A stretch of DNA of 33,181 nucleotides from Actinomycetota bacterium (GCA_009700815.1 WLLG01000002.1:1-33181); one strand, 5' to 3'. Numbered from the stretch's first letter, positions 22,354-30,953 are shown. The notes: a model not told the origin generated them from the letters alone. Numbers and translations are program-made.

Positions 22354-24701
22354 CGGATCAGCTCTTCTACTGAGTCGGCTGCTTGTTGCGCCTTGATTCC
22401 CAGATGTGAAGACTCGCCAATCTGGCCGTACCGGCGAGCAGTCTCTGAGTTGGCCAGAGTGCGCAATGATGTTCTACCTAGCACCGTGGCCTGTGGGTTG
22501 CCCTCGGTGGTAGGAAGCAAGTTTGAGGCTCGGCTTGCAAACTCCGCTGGCGTTTCGAAGGTAGTAGGACGAATGTCTACGAGGGACAGCCACAGCAGAG
22601 CTCGCTTCCAAGCGTCCTCAACGAAGAGCGCATCGAGCAAGGACTGTTCTTCCTCTGATGCCTCTTGTAAGTCCTGCAACCCTTGACGGCGTTTTTGCTG
22701 TTTGAGTAGGCGTGCAGCCCAGATCATCAACCCAGACAAGATTCCTATGCCCAAGATGAGCAACAGCAGACTGAAGGCGAAACGTTTGAGAGCAGTGCCG
22801 CTGTTGTTCGGGGTTGAGGAGCTGGTATCTGCCTCTGGGCTTGGCTTCGGGGCAGGCAGAGCGGAACTGTCCTCAGTTGAGGTTGTCGGAACCGAAGTAA
22901 CGGCATCTCCATTGTTGGTGACTCCGTTGTTATCGGTCTCAGTGGAACCGCCAGCAGTTGTGGCGGGAGGGGTGGCTTGTGCAGCACCAACCCCTGTGTA
23001 GGGCGCAGTCTGAGGGTCACCTCGGCCCGGAGTTGGCTCAAAGGGAACCCATCCGAGATCGGCGAAATAAATCTCGGGCCATGCGTGGGCATGCCGGCCT
23101 CGTACCCGGTACTCACGGGTACCTGCACCTGACTGCTCTGGCTGGTTCGCAACCCCGACGGGGTCTCCTGGGGTGAACCCAACTGCGACGCGACTCCCAA
23201 GTCCTAGCGCTCGCGCAAAGAGCGCAAAGGCAGAGGAGAACTGCTGGCAAAAACCTGCAGCAGTCTGCAAGAACTCGGCCAGCGGGTCGGCGGATTGGCT
23301 GAAGTCGACAGTGTCGTCATAACGGAACTGGCTGCGGAACCAATTCTGAAGGGCAATGGCTTGTTCAAAGGGTGTTGTCGTGTTTGCCGTAATCTGCGCC
23401 AGCAACTCTGGAGTAATCGCAGGACTTTGGCTCTTCTCAAAGTAGATCGGGTCGAGCTCCTGCTTGGTGCCCGCTTGAGCTTGGGCTGCGGCAGCAAAGT
23501 CTGGGATGAGCGAGTCCAACTGATATTTCGGTGTGAGTTTGGAATCAGGTGAAACCAAGATGATCGAGGAGGATTCTCGGTCAAAGCTGACCTCAGTGTC
23601 TGTTGTGATCTGCGCTGGCTGGTAGGCACCCGGAAGCCATAGGCCCGTCAGTTCCGAAATCTGAATCTCTTGACGAAGGGTGGTTCCCGAAACCGTTGGG
23701 CCAAGGTTGGATGGAAGTTCACCATCGCTGCGTTGATAGGTGCCACGAGAGATCCAGATGTTGCGATCCGGATCAAATTCCTCTAGTGCGGTCAGTCTCC
23801 AATAAGCCGGAGCATCTGCTCGGACTGTGAATAATTCTGTATTGCTGCGCTCTCCGAGCAGCGACCCGATTCCAACAAACGGACTCACAACAGTTCGAGG
23901 TTCGGGACTGCGACCAAGCTGTCGCAGGTTGACTACCGGGTCTGTGGCCCCTGCTACGGCAGGTCCAAGAAGTAGTCCCCCAATGACTGCGAGGCTGCCT
24001 ACAAGGACGGCCGAGCGCGCCACCCCAGCAGTTGCGCTTCTGTGCGGTAACCCATCCCAGCGAGTTCTAGCCGCTCTCAATGTGAGCTGCGTGACCGTAA
24101 AGACTAAAAGACCCGCCAAGAAACACGCTGTTGAACTGATGCGCGCAGAGTCTCTCGAGAGGAGGCCAACGGCCAGAAAGGTCGTTAGGAATGGGGTAGC
24201 TGCCTGAGCGGGACCTGCGAATCGAAATGCAGCAGCATCGGCAAAACTAATGAACAGCCAGAACCCGACAGCAATGACGATCATGAAGCCTTTGGTTGCA
24301 GGCACGGGAGCCACGAGCTGGGAGAATTCGGTGAACGAGGTCGAGATACTGCTGCTCAATAGGCGCGCCGTTGCGGGAGTGGGAAGCAAAAATCTGCTGC
24401 TTCCGGGAGCGAAAAGCGCCGTGAGAAGTACCACCGCCGCAAGCAGTTGTGCAGCCAAAGCGGCAGCTAAGCCCACCCGTAATCTGCGTAGGGTCAGAGC
24501 AAGCAGCCATGGAGCAACAAGCGCAATGGCAAGCTCCGATACAAAGCTCCAAGTGTCAAACAGACGTAGAAAGCTGGCTGCTGTGCCCACAGCCAAGGCC
24601 AAGAGTCCGAGTTCAGCGGCAAAGGCTGGAACGGAATCGGGCCTGCGACTAGAACCGTCCTCTTGTGCTGCGGGCGCACCCGGTGAGGACTGCGGACTCA
24701 C
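22293..24701 (-). CDS. TgpA-like transglutaminase (DUF3488 + transglutaminase core)
   Basis: The N-terminal half has six or more hydrophobic segments (about 30-250) of the DUF3488 type. An extracytoplasmic transglutaminase/protease-like core follows, with Cys485 in AAGFCQQFSSAFA, His539 in RHAHAWPEIYF and Glu555 in GWVPFEPTPG where many family members have Asp. A Ser/Thr/Pro linker, one more membrane helix (about 655-685) and a cytoplasmic DUF4129-like helical tail complete it. Actinobacterial members sit with MoxR and DUF58 genes, as here, and are linked to cell-envelope processes. It overlaps the DUF58 gene by 4 bases and ends 61 bases inside the convergent DUF3040 gene. Substrate is unknown. 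Confidence 0.9.
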   Translation of the reverse strand: MSPQSSPGAPAAQEDGSSRRPDSVPAFAAELGLLALAVGTAASFLRLFDTWSFVSELAIALVAPWLLALTLRRLRVGLAAALAAQLLAAVVLLTALFAPGSSRFLLPTPATARLLSSSISTSFTEFSQLVAPVPATKGFMIVIAVGFWLFISFADAAAFRFAGPAQAATPFLTTFLAVGLLSRDSARISSTACFLAGLLVFTVTQLTLRAARTRWDGLPHRSATAGVARSAVLVGSLAVIGGLLLGPAVAGATDPVVNLRQLGRSPEPRTVVSPFVGIGSLLGERSNTELFTVRADAPAYWRLTALEEFDPDRNIWISRGTYQRSDGELPSNLGPTVSGTTLRQEIQISELTGLWLPGAYQPAQITTDTEVSFDRESSSIILVSPDSKLTPKYQLDSLIPDFAAAAQAQAGTKQELDPIYFEKSQSPAITPELLAQITANTTTPFEQAIALQNWFRSQFRYDDTVDFSQSADPLAEFLQTAAGFCQQFSSAFALFARALGLGSRVAVGFTPGDPVGVANQPEQSGAGTREYRVRGRHAHAWPEIYFADLGWVPFEPTPGRGDPQTAPYTGVGAAQATPPATTAGGSTETDNNGVTNNGDAVTSVPTTSTEDSSALPAPKPSPEADTSSSTPNNSGTALKRFAFSLLLLILGIGILSGLMIWAARLLKQQKRRQGLQDLQEASEEEQSLLDALFVEDAWKRALLWLSLVDIRPTTFETPAEFASRASNLLPTTEGNPQATVLGRTSLRTLANSETARRYGQIGESSHLGIKAQQAADSVEELIRYSSSGRRSRSFAFVLASLK

Positions 24702-25894
24702 TGTTTCGCTCCGGCGGCAGAGCGAGTCGCTTGATCCCAGACTCGATTCAGCGCCGAGCCATCAGGCCAATCGATATGCAACCAACCCTGCTGCTGAGGG
24801 GACTGATCACTTGTGCTTTGTTTCTGCTCCGATCCGCTCGAGGTGAGCAGTACTCGCGAAGAAAACTGACGGCTACCTCTCTGGATCACGTCTAGGTCGG
24901 TCGAAGTCATGGAGCCCGCACAGATGACTAGGCGGCCACCATCTTGAGCGTCAAGAAGTTGCAGCAGACTCTGGATAGAAACAGCTTTGGGGGACTGCGC
25001 CACCTGAGCTAGGCGGTCCTGAAGTTGATCGAACTGATCCGCAGCATTGACGAACTCGATTCCGCTAAGTGCAACCGATTGAGCTGCCGTGGTCACCAAG
25101 CGAATGAGACCACCTTGTTCTGCCTCAAGGGCAACCACACTCGCTGCCGCCGACACGCTGCGCTCGAAGGACGCCGAACTCATCAGGTCAAGCAGCACTG
25201 TGGTTCGGTGTTGTAGCGGCAGTTCAAACTGTCGCATCACTGGCCGGCCAGTCCGTGCCGTGGTTGGCCAATGGATTCGCCTCAAGTCATCACCGGGTAA
25301 GTACTCGCGTAGGCCAGCGAACTCCTCTGCAGGCCTCGAGATGAAAGCTGCTGCGTGCGATGGTGTCATGTTCTCTTGACCGAGGACTGCCAGAAGCGGT
25401 GAGAGTGGCCAGAGTTTGGGCAGGACCAGAACCCGGGTCTCAGTCCCTGCGGGGCGGGTCGAGCGCAGCAGGCCGAATGGGTCTTCAACCTGAACCGTCG
25501 TTGGGAGAACGACTTGGCGTCCTCGAACATGAGTGGGGAAGATGTAGCTGGTCATGCTCTGCTCGCCAGATGGAACGGGAGCGATTTGTATGCGAAGCGA
25601 GTCAACAGCTTCTATGCGCTCGGTCAGAAGGAGCGGAGCGGTGGATCGGCTACCGGTATTGAGGATCTGGAGTTGAACTCGGCAAGGTTCTCCTACCCGT
25701 GGTCGAGTTGGCAGGATCGAACGCTGAACGTCTACAACTGCTGCACGGGCTTTGGTCCAGACTGCAGCGACGAGTACGAGGAGCGCAGCGCAAGCCGAGA
25801 GCACCGCAGCCTCTGGCAATCCGAGCAGCCATGCTGCAAGCCCTAGGACCGGTGATGTTGCGAGCACAGCCGCACCGCGCTGCGTGAGGCGCAT
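24698..25894 (-). CDS. DUF58 protein (VWA-like partner of MoxR)
   Basis: Two N-terminal membrane helices (about 8-48) are followed by a beta-rich segment and the DUF58 signature EFAGLREYLPGDDLRRIHWP near 190-210. The C-terminal part (HRTTVLLDLM and onward) resembles a von Willebrand A fold with a partial metal site. DUF58 proteins act with MoxR ATPases in assembling or activating other proteins. It starts two bases before the moxR stop and overlaps the tgpA-like gene, so all three genes form one tight operon. Confidence 0.9.
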   Translation of the reverse strand: MRLTQRGAAVLATSPVLGLAAWLLGLPEAAVLSACAALLVLVAAVWTKARAAVVDVQRSILPTRPRVGEPCRVQLQILNTGSRSTAPLLLTERIEAVDSLRIQIAPVPSGEQSMTSYIFPTHVRGRQVVLPTTVQVEDPFGLLRSTRPAGTETRVLVLPKLWPLSPLLAVLGQENMTPSHAAAFISRPAEEFAGLREYLPGDDLRRIHWPTTARTGRPVMRQFELPLQHRTTVLLDLMSSASFERSVSAAASVVALEAEQGGLIRLVTTAAQSVALSGIEFVNAADQFDQLQDRLAQVAQSPKAVSIQSLLQLLDAQDGGRLVICAGSMTSTDLDVIQRGSRQFSSRVLLTSSGSEQKQSTSDQSPQQQGWLHIDWPDGSALNRVWDQATRSAAGAKQ

Positions 25895-25895
25895 C

Positions 25896-26861
25896 TCAGT
25901 GCGTGATCGGGGTTGAACGGATCAATTCCTCAATGGCACTGGCCGGACTGAGTCCTTTGTGGCGGGCTTCGGAACTCAGGATGACTCGGTGCGCTAGCAC
26001 GGGCACAGCAAGATTTTTGAAATCGTCTGGTGTCACAAAGTTGCGGCCCTCGGCAGCCGCCCAGACTCGCGCCGCGCGCAGCAGACCAAGTGTTGCTCGT
26101 GGCGAAATTCCAAGTTCAAACAGCGCGCTGTTACGAGACTGATCGGCTAGCTCAACTAGGTACTGCGTCAGCGAGTCGGCAACGTACAACTGTTGGGCGG
26201 CAGCACCCATAGCGAGGATCTCCGCAGAGGTTGCAACTGCAGCTAAGGAACTTAGGACTGCGTCGTGGTCCGGCTCGCGAAGCAAAGCCCGCTCTGCCTC
26301 TTTGCCTGGATACCCAATGGACAGCTTCATCATGAATCTGTCGAGCTGACTTTCGGGTAGCGGAAAAGTCCCGTGATGCTCGAGCGGGTTCTCGGTGGCG
26401 ATCACCATGAATGGTTTCGGGAGGTGATACGTCGTCCCATCTGCGGTGACTTGTTCTTCCGCCATGGATTCGAGCAATGCGGACTGAGTCTTTGGCGATG
26501 CCCGATTGATCTCATCGGCTAGTAGCAGGTTGGCAAAAACAGGTCCTCTGCGAAATGCAAAGCTGCCGTCCTGTTGATTCCAGACCGAGGTTCCGACGAG
26601 ATCTGAGGGGAGCAGATCGGGGGTGCACTGCACCCGGGCAAACTCGCCATCCACGGATCGAGCAACTGCTTTTGCAAGCGAGGTCTTTCCGACACCTGGT
26701 ACGTCCTCCAACAGGAGGTGGCCGTGAGCAACCAGGCTGGTAACGGTCAGGCGGACAACCTGCTCCTTTCCCCGAACCGCGAGTCCGATATTGGCGCAGA
26801 TTGAGTCAAAGTGTTCCGCAAAAGTTGTTGAGCCTTGTGCACTGCTCGGGGTACTGCTCAC
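25896..26861 (-). CDS. moxR: MoxR-family AAA+ ATPase
   Basis: An AAA+ ATPase with Walker A VPGVGKTSLA (54-63), Walker B LLLADEIN (112-119), sensor 1 in VIATENP and the arginine finger region in FPLPESQLDRFMMKL. MoxR proteins are thought to work as chaperones for VWA-domain partners such as the DUF58 protein next to it. The start is a GTG at 26861 with AAGGGA seven bases upstream. It is divergent from the ROK gene at 26945, with 83 bases between. The moxR-DUF58-tgpA order is conserved near actinobacterial division clusters. Confidence 0.93.
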   Translation of the reverse strand: MSSTPSSAQGSTTFAEHFDSICANIGLAVRGKEQVVRLTVTSLVAHGHLLLEDVPGVGKTSLAKAVARSVDGEFARVQCTPDLLPSDLVGTSVWNQQDGSFAFRRGPVFANLLLADEINRASPKTQSALLESMAEEQVTADGTTYHLPKPFMVIATENPLEHHGTFPLPESQLDRFMMKLSIGYPGKEAERALLREPDHDAVLSSLAAVATSAEILAMGAAAQQLYVADSLTQYLVELADQSRNSALFELGISPRATLGLLRAARVWAAAEGRNFVTPDDFKNLAVPVLAHRVILSSEARHKGLSPASAIEELIRSTPITH

Positions 26862-26931
26862 CGTGGTCCCTTCAAGGTTCGAATGAGTTCAGTCTGTCAG
26901 AGCTTCCTCGGCTGAGAGGTGCTGTAACTGG

Positions 26932-26937
26932 TAGTTT
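26932..26937 (+). promoter_or_regulatory. -10-like TAGTTT, candidate leaderless promoter of the ROK gene
   Basis: TAGTTT ends seven bases before the ATG at 26945. The bases between are pyrimidine-rich (TCTTCTT), so there is no ribosome binding site and a leaderless transcript is likely. Confidence 0.45.
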
Positions 26938-26944
26938 TCTTCTT

Positions 26945-27847
26945 ATGGGTCAGCAGAAAACTCCGGAGTCACCTGCCCAAGACTCGGTAGTACTGGCCGT
27001 AGACATTGGTGGAACCAAGATTGCTGCTGCAATCCTCGATACTCAGGGACAGCTGCTAGCCCGTTCGCAGATAGCGACTCAGGACGGTACTGGTGTTGAC
27101 CTCTTCGACCGGCTGACGGCGTTGATGGATTCTGTCGTAGCCGAAGCTTGTCTGGCGCCCGATGTGATTGGTGTTGGCTGCGGCGGACCAATGACGCTGC
27201 ACGGGCAGACCGTATCGCCGCTCAACATTCCACAATGGCGGGATTTTCCCCTGCTTGAGCGTCTGCAGCAGACCTATCCGATCCCCATCTATATCGACAA
27301 TGATGCCAAGGCGTTCGCACTAGCAGAGGGTTGGCTAGGAGCTGCCCGCGGAGAGTCCGACTACATGGCGATGGTGGTTTCCACCGGGGTTGGTGGTGGC
27401 ATCGTTCTGAACGGAACGCTTCTCGATGGGGGCTGTGGTAACGCTGGTCACATCGGTCACGTCATTGTTGAACCTCTGGGCCGTGACTGTGTGTGCGGGG
27501 CGCAGGGGTGCCTAGAAGCCGAAGTCTCGGGAGCGGCCATCGCAGCATTCACTGGCGAGCCGGCCATGTATGCATCCACCGAAATCCGGCGCAGATCTGG
27601 ACTTCTCGTCGGCCGAGCAGTGTCCTCGGTAGCAAACCTGCTGGACTTGCGACTTGCAGTTGTTGCTGGCTCGGTTGCTCTGGGCTTTGGGCAAGATTTC
27701 TTTCAGGCTGCTCAACAAGAGGCTGATCGCAGCGCCCGTCTAGCTTTCTCTTCTGGGCTACGGATTGTTCCATCCGGTTGTGAAGATCGTGGACCATTGC
27801 TGGGGGCAGCGGCTGTGGGCCGAGCTGGATTGGCTGCGCAGAGTTGA
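26945..27847 (+). CDS. ROK-family sugar kinase or kinase-like protein
   Basis: A second ROK protein (300 residues). AVDIGGTKIAAAIL is the phosphate-1 loop, YIDNDAKAFALAEGW holds the catalytic Asp, STGVGGGIV is the phosphate-2 loop, and GNAGHIGHVIVEPLGRDC with CVCGAQGCLEAEVSG forms the His/Cys zinc site. Asp and sugar-site residues look intact, so it is probably an active kinase for glucose or a related hexose or hexosamine. The ATG at 26945 is chosen because the earlier frame-open start at 26801 would overlap moxR on the other strand and adds no domain sequence. It differs clearly from the glcK-like gene at 5246, so it is not a recent duplicate. Confidence 0.85.
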   Translation: MGQQKTPESPAQDSVVLAVDIGGTKIAAAILDTQGQLLARSQIATQDGTGVDLFDRLTALMDSVVAEACLAPDVIGVGCGGPMTLHGQTVSPLNIPQWRDFPLLERLQQTYPIPIYIDNDAKAFALAEGWLGAARGESDYMAMVVSTGVGGGIVLNGTLLDGGCGNAGHIGHVIVEPLGRDCVCGAQGCLEAEVSGAAIAAFTGEPAMYASTEIRRRSGLLVGRAVSSVANLLDLRLAVVAGSVALGFGQDFFQAAQQEADRSARLAFSSGLRIVPSGCEDRGPLLGAAAVGRAGLAAQS

Positions 27848-27950
27848 AGAGCGTCCCTGCTAGCAGTGCGCTGACCTTACGGTCCGCCAAGATGCAGTCC
27901 CGCTACTCTTGGGGTAAGACCTTGAGAAACTTCAGAGAGCAGCTACGCCT

Positions 27951-28226
27951 GTGACCCGATCTTCAACCCAAATCACCTGGCCGATGATTCGGGTCGTGCT
28001 GGGCCATCCATCGCTGTGGCCCACAGCCATTCGGCAGATGTTTCTTCTTGCACCATCAGGTTGGTGGCGACGAGCCCCGTTCCTGCCGCTGCCCGATGCT
28101 GCGTACCTACGCTTTCGGATGGTAACTGCCTACGGTGGTGATGGAACTGCTGTGGCTCAACCGGATGACTTGCTGACGTATCTGCGCTGGTGTCGGGCTT
28201 GGCCGGCAGCGACATCCCGCTCGTGA
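27951..28226 (+). CDS. Small protein of unknown function, coupled to menC
   Basis: This 91-residue protein has no family I can name. It is Trp/Pro/Arg-rich, with a central block PSGWWRRAPFLPLPDAAYLR and RFRMVTAYGGDG, then a DDLLTYLRWCRAW helix. The composition and motif density look like a genuine conserved small protein, not a shadow frame. It begins with GTG after an AGAGAG purine run. Its TGA overlaps the menC GTG, so the two are probably translated together. Confidence 0.6.
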   Translation: MTRSSTQITWPMIRVVLGHPSLWPTAIRQMFLLAPSGWWRRAPFLPLPDAAYLRFRMVTAYGGDGTAVAQPDDLLTYLRWCRAWPAATSRS

Positions 28227-29407
28227 GCGGGGGCGCCCCCGCAGAGATTCGATTTCTGCGAGTCAACCTTCCGCTGCTGCACCACCATTCTGCTGCTCAC
28301 GGAACGGAACAGATCCGCGATGTGATTCTAGTGAGTTGGCAACTTTCCGATGGCACCGTTGGGTGGGGCGAGTGCCCCACGCTGTCATCTGATGGGTATG
28401 TAACTGAGTCCACGGAAAGGGCATGGGTTGGCCTGACCACTCAGCTAGGACCCGCTGTCCTGCGCAGTGGCTTAGCTGCTGCTACGAGCTCTGCTCTGTC
28501 TATTGGGTCTGCTGGGTCTGCTGGGTCGGTTGGGTCTGCTGTGTCTGGGGGACTGATCGCTTCTGCTGCGGCGCTAGCGGATGCATCGCTCGATGCCCGG
28601 CTCCGCTCGGAAGGAAGATCCCTGCTCGAGGAGTTGCTCAGTCTGAGCGGCAGCCCACCAACAGGTGAGCGGCCGATTGCCAAGCAGGCACTTTCGCGCT
28701 GTGCGGTCATTGCTGACCTCGGCGCATCACCAACGAAACTCGCCGAGCTTGCGAGCGAAGCCGCTGAAGGCGGTGCTGCGATGGTGAAAATCAAGATTGC
28801 CCCCGGTCACGACGTCGAGGAGCTCCTAGCGGTTCGTGCGGCCATTGGCGACCTACCGCTAGCAGCCGATGCAAACGGGAGTTACGCCGGCCTGAGTGAG
28901 ATTCTGGCAGTAGATGCCTTGGGGTTGGTTTTTCTGGAACAGCCGTTCCCTGCAGGATTGCCTTGGGAGGAGCTTGCTGGGCTTCGCTCCTCGATGCTCA
29001 CACCGCTGGCCTTAGATGAATCACTGTCCTCGATCGATGCGGTGAAGTGTGCCGTGCTAGCGGGAGCTGTTGATGTGGTCTCGGTCAAGCCTGCTCGACT
29101 TGGCGGCATGAGAGCCGCTGCCTTGGCAGTGGAAACTGCATCTTCTGCAGGCCTCGGCGTTTTTGTTGGAGGCATGCTGGAACTTGGGATCGGGCGTGCG
29201 GGTGCAACAGCCGTGGCGGCTCTGCCTGGTTGCAATCTGCCTACGGATCTGGGGCCGAGTCAGCAGTACGTGGACAGCGATATCTGTGATCCGATCAACG
29301 TGAACCCTGCTGGCGAACTGATCTTGCCGACGGGGCCGGGGATCGGCCGAGTACCGCGGGAAGAGCAGTTGCAGCAGTTCTGCGTGGAAGAGTTCGTGCT
29401 CAACTAG
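28223..29407 (+). CDS. menC: o-Succinylbenzoate synthase-like enolase-superfamily enzyme
   Basis: MenC dehydrates SHCHC to o-succinylbenzoate in menaquinone synthesis. The catalytic set of the OSBS/muconate-lactonizing subgroup is present: MVKIKI (first Lys pair), Asp in LAADANGSY, Glu in FLEQPF, Asp in LALDES and the second Lys in VSVKPARLGG. The capping domain has a Gly/Ser-rich insertion from a 9-bp repeat. I chose the GTG at 28223, which overlaps the upstream stop; a GTG at 28190 is the alternative. N-succinyl-amino-acid racemase or dipeptide epimerase remain possible, since no other men genes are visible. It converges on a Nudix gene 25 bases away. Confidence 0.75.
   Translation: MSGGAPAEIRFLRVNLPLLHHHSAAHGTEQIRDVILVSWQLSDGTVGWGECPTLSSDGYVTESTERAWVGLTTQLGPAVLRSGLAAATSSALSIGSAGSAGSVGSAVSGGLIASAAALADASLDARLRSEGRSLLEELLSLSGSPPTGERPIAKQALSRCAVIADLGASPTKLAELASEAAEGGAAMVKIKIAPGHDVEELLAVRAAIGDLPLAADANGSYAGLSEILAVDALGLVFLEQPFPAGLPWEELAGLRSSMLTPLALDESLSSIDAVKCAVLAGAVDVVSVKPARLGGMRAAALAVETASSAGLGVFVGGMLELGIGRAGATAVAALPGCNLPTDLGPSQQYVDSDICDPINVNPAGELILPTGPGIGRVPREEQLQQFCVEEFVLN
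28499..28543 (+). repeat. 9-bp tandem repeat, 5 imperfect copies, inside menC
   Basis: Units TCTATTGGG, TCTGCTGGG (twice), TCGGTTGGG and TCTGCTGTG encode SIG, SAG, SAG, SVG and SAV in a loop of the capping domain. Confidence 0.85.
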
Positions 29408-29432
29408 TTCTGGCTCGAGTCGGTCTGGCTGC

Positions 29433-30002
29433 TTAGCCCTTAGGAGGGGAGGCCTGCTCATGCCACCTGGCAACATGGTGTTCATCCGGCGTGATATCGA
29501 TCGGATCGCCAGCGAATTGACCGCCGATGACATGGGGAAGAAACTCCGCCATCCGGTATGGAATAGTGCGGGGTTGGTGCTCAAGCAGGTCCTCGAGGGT
29601 CCACCATCGCTGCTCGCCGAAAGCAAGCACTTCGAGTGCCTCGAGGCCCTGGGGTCCCTCCGATACACCCTCGCAGCGGGCGATGTGTACCCACTCATCC
29701 TGATCAAAATGCCAGCCACCAAAAGAGAACTGCACACGTTGGAACCACACGCATGGTCCGATCTCTGCCTCGGCTATGCCCGCTTCCTCCCAGAGTTCGC
29801 GTCGAGCAGCCTCTTCGGTGCTTTCGCCGTGGTCGATACCACCACCTGGGATCTCCCACCAGCCGGGGCCATTGCGATGAAGCGGGTCGCTCGCATTGAT
29901 AAGAAGAATTCTGTCGAGTGGGTCAAGGACAACAACTCGCGCTGCGCGCCGCCGTGACCCGGGTGAAGCACCAAACCCATTTGGCAACTCGCCGTTCTCC
30001 AT
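29433..30002 (-). CDS. Nudix hydrolase
   Basis: Another Nudix protein, with an intact box: Gly at PGGGIDHGE, Glu, then RRELWEEAGI. The strand RVVVLDPLDRILLINA leads into it, and GPGWWEIPGG is the common lead-in. It also has W-rich segments (FGGWHFDQDEW, EQRWWTLEDL) found in nucleoside-diphosphate-linked hydrolases. I chose the ATG at 30002; a TTG at 30026 is possible. A long plus-strand frame covers the same bases but has no domain character. It is divergent from lplA and convergent with menC. Substrate unknown. Confidence 0.85.
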   Translation of the reverse strand: MENGELPNGFGASPGSRRRAARVVVLDPLDRILLINASDPLHRNGPGWWEIPGGGIDHGESTEEAARRELWEEAGIAEAEIGPCVWFQRVQFSFGGWHFDQDEWVHIARCEGVSEGPQGLEALEVLAFGEQRWWTLEDLLEHQPRTIPYRMAEFLPHVIGGQFAGDPIDITPDEHHVARWHEQASPPKG

Positions 30003-30067
30003 CCTGTGCAGGTTACTCCTGAGCAAGACTTAGTTTTTTGGCAGGACTGCGTTCGGAGTGCTCTGAG

Positions 30068-30084
30068 ATGGGGGAGAATCCCAT
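30068..30084 (+). promoter_or_regulatory. Small hairpin masking the lplA ribosome binding site
   Basis: ATGGG and CCCAT (arms at 30068 and 30080) flank a seven-base loop holding most of the GGGGGAG ribosome binding site of the ATG at 30088. It could sequester the site, but the five-base stem is weak evidence. Confidence 0.3.
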
Positions 30085-30087
30085 GCA

Positions 30088-30873
30088 ATGACTAGTGCCG
30101 CGCCAGGACAAAGTCCCTGGATCACTGAGTTCTTGAGCGGGAACGCTCATGAATTGCATCAATCCGAGATGCCACCTGCGCAGAGGTGTGTCCGACTGCA
30201 TTCCCTCACCCGACCTGCGGTGGTCTTGGGAAGCGCTCAAGTCGCAGGGTCAAGACTTGGATCCTCCGAGAAGTTGGCGGTTGTTGCTGCCGAAGTGCTG
30301 GAGCAATTCGGTTGTGACCTTGCCGTGAGACGTTCGGGGGGAGGCGCAGTGTGGCTCTCGCCCGGTGATCAATGCTGGGTTGATATCTGGTTGCCAGCGG
30401 GTGATCCGTTGTGGCGCTCCGACGTGGGTCAGTCCTCGTGGTGGCTGGGGGAGTGTTGGGCAGAGGCCTTGGCTGAAACGAGTCAGCTAGCCGCGCAGCC
30501 AGTGGTTCACCGGGGCCCCCTGCTGCATCGTGATCTTGCAGAGGTGGCTTGTTTTGCTGGACTGGGGCCAGGCGAGGTCACAGTTGATCAGAAGAAGATT
30601 GTGGGTATTTCTCAGCGCAGGTCTCGACTTGGGGCGCGATTTCAGTGCGTTGTCTACACGCACTGGGACCCCAAGCCCTTGTTGGAAGTTCTGCAGTCTT
30701 GTTACCCGCAGACTGCTGCGGGAACCGAGTTTGGTCATGCACTCGGCGATGCATTGAATAGTGGAGTACTAGCAGTGCAGGTAGCCCCAGCAGAACAGGT
30801 AGCCCCAGCGCCCTCGGGGGTTACTGCAGAGCGGCAGATCCTCAACGCACTGCTAGCAAGCCTTCCGCGCTAG
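30088..30873 (+). CDS. lplA: Lipoate-protein ligase A-family protein
   Basis: A BPL/LplA-fold ligase (261 residues). The RRSGGGAVWLSPGDQCWVDIW block (residues 81-101) is the lipoate-binding strand-loop of the family, and Lys170 in VDQKKIVGISQRR aligns with the catalytic Lys. Such enzymes attach lipoate or octanoate to E2 and GcvH domains. The C-terminus carries a duplicated QVAPAE segment, and the small accessory domain of E. coli LplA is absent, as in LplA-like or LipM-like proteins. The ATG at 30088 follows GGGGGAG. A 13-bp duplication covers its stop codon. Whether it is a salvage ligase or an octanoyl-transferase-type enzyme is not settled. Confidence 0.78.
   Translation: MTSAAPGQSPWITEFLSGNAHELHQSEMPPAQRCVRLHSLTRPAVVLGSAQVAGSRLGSSEKLAVVAAEVLEQFGCDLAVRRSGGGAVWLSPGDQCWVDIWLPAGDPLWRSDVGQSSWWLGECWAEALAETSQLAAQPVVHRGPLLHRDLAEVACFAGLGPGEVTVDQKKIVGISQRRSRLGARFQCVVYTHWDPKPLLEVLQSCYPQTAAGTEFGHALGDALNSGVLAVQVAPAEQVAPAPSGVTAERQILNALLASLPR
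30778..30813 (+). repeat. 18-bp tandem repeat, 2 copies, near the 3' end of lplA
   Basis: CAGGTAGCCCCAGCAGAA is followed by a second copy at 30796. They encode QVAPAE then QVAPAP. Confidence 0.85.
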
Positions 30874-30888
30874 CCCTCCGCGCTAGCC
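30864..30888 (+). repeat. 13-bp duplication covering the lplA stop codon
   Basis: TCCGCGCTAGCC occurs at 30864 and 30877. The first copy includes the lplA stop TAG. The second is a downstream copy of the gene end. Confidence 0.8.
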
Positions 30889-30906
30889 AACTCGAAACTC
30901 CCCCTG

Positions 30907-30953
30907 GATTGGCGCCGGAAAGCGACGGATTCCGTAGCTTACCGGCGCCAATC
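30907..30953. repeat. 47-bp near-perfect inverted repeat in the lplA-mraZ gap
   Basis: The outer arms GATTGGCGCCGG and CCGGCGCCAATC are perfect over 12 bp. The inner arms add eight pairs, interrupted by two mismatches, around a three-base ATT centre. A C-rich tract on the left and a G-rich tract on the right lie outside. There is no T run after it. It could be a rho-independent-like terminator for lplA, a structured RNA, or a protein-binding or mobile palindrome. Confidence 0.6.

Noticed and set aside
26801-26944. Upstream extension of the ROK gene
   Set aside because: It overlaps the moxR start on the other strand and adds 48 residues without domain character; the ATG at 26945 follows a good -10 hexamer.
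29460-29957. 165-codon plus-strand frame
   Set aside because: It lies opposite a Nudix gene with an intact catalytic box and has no recognisable motif of its own.
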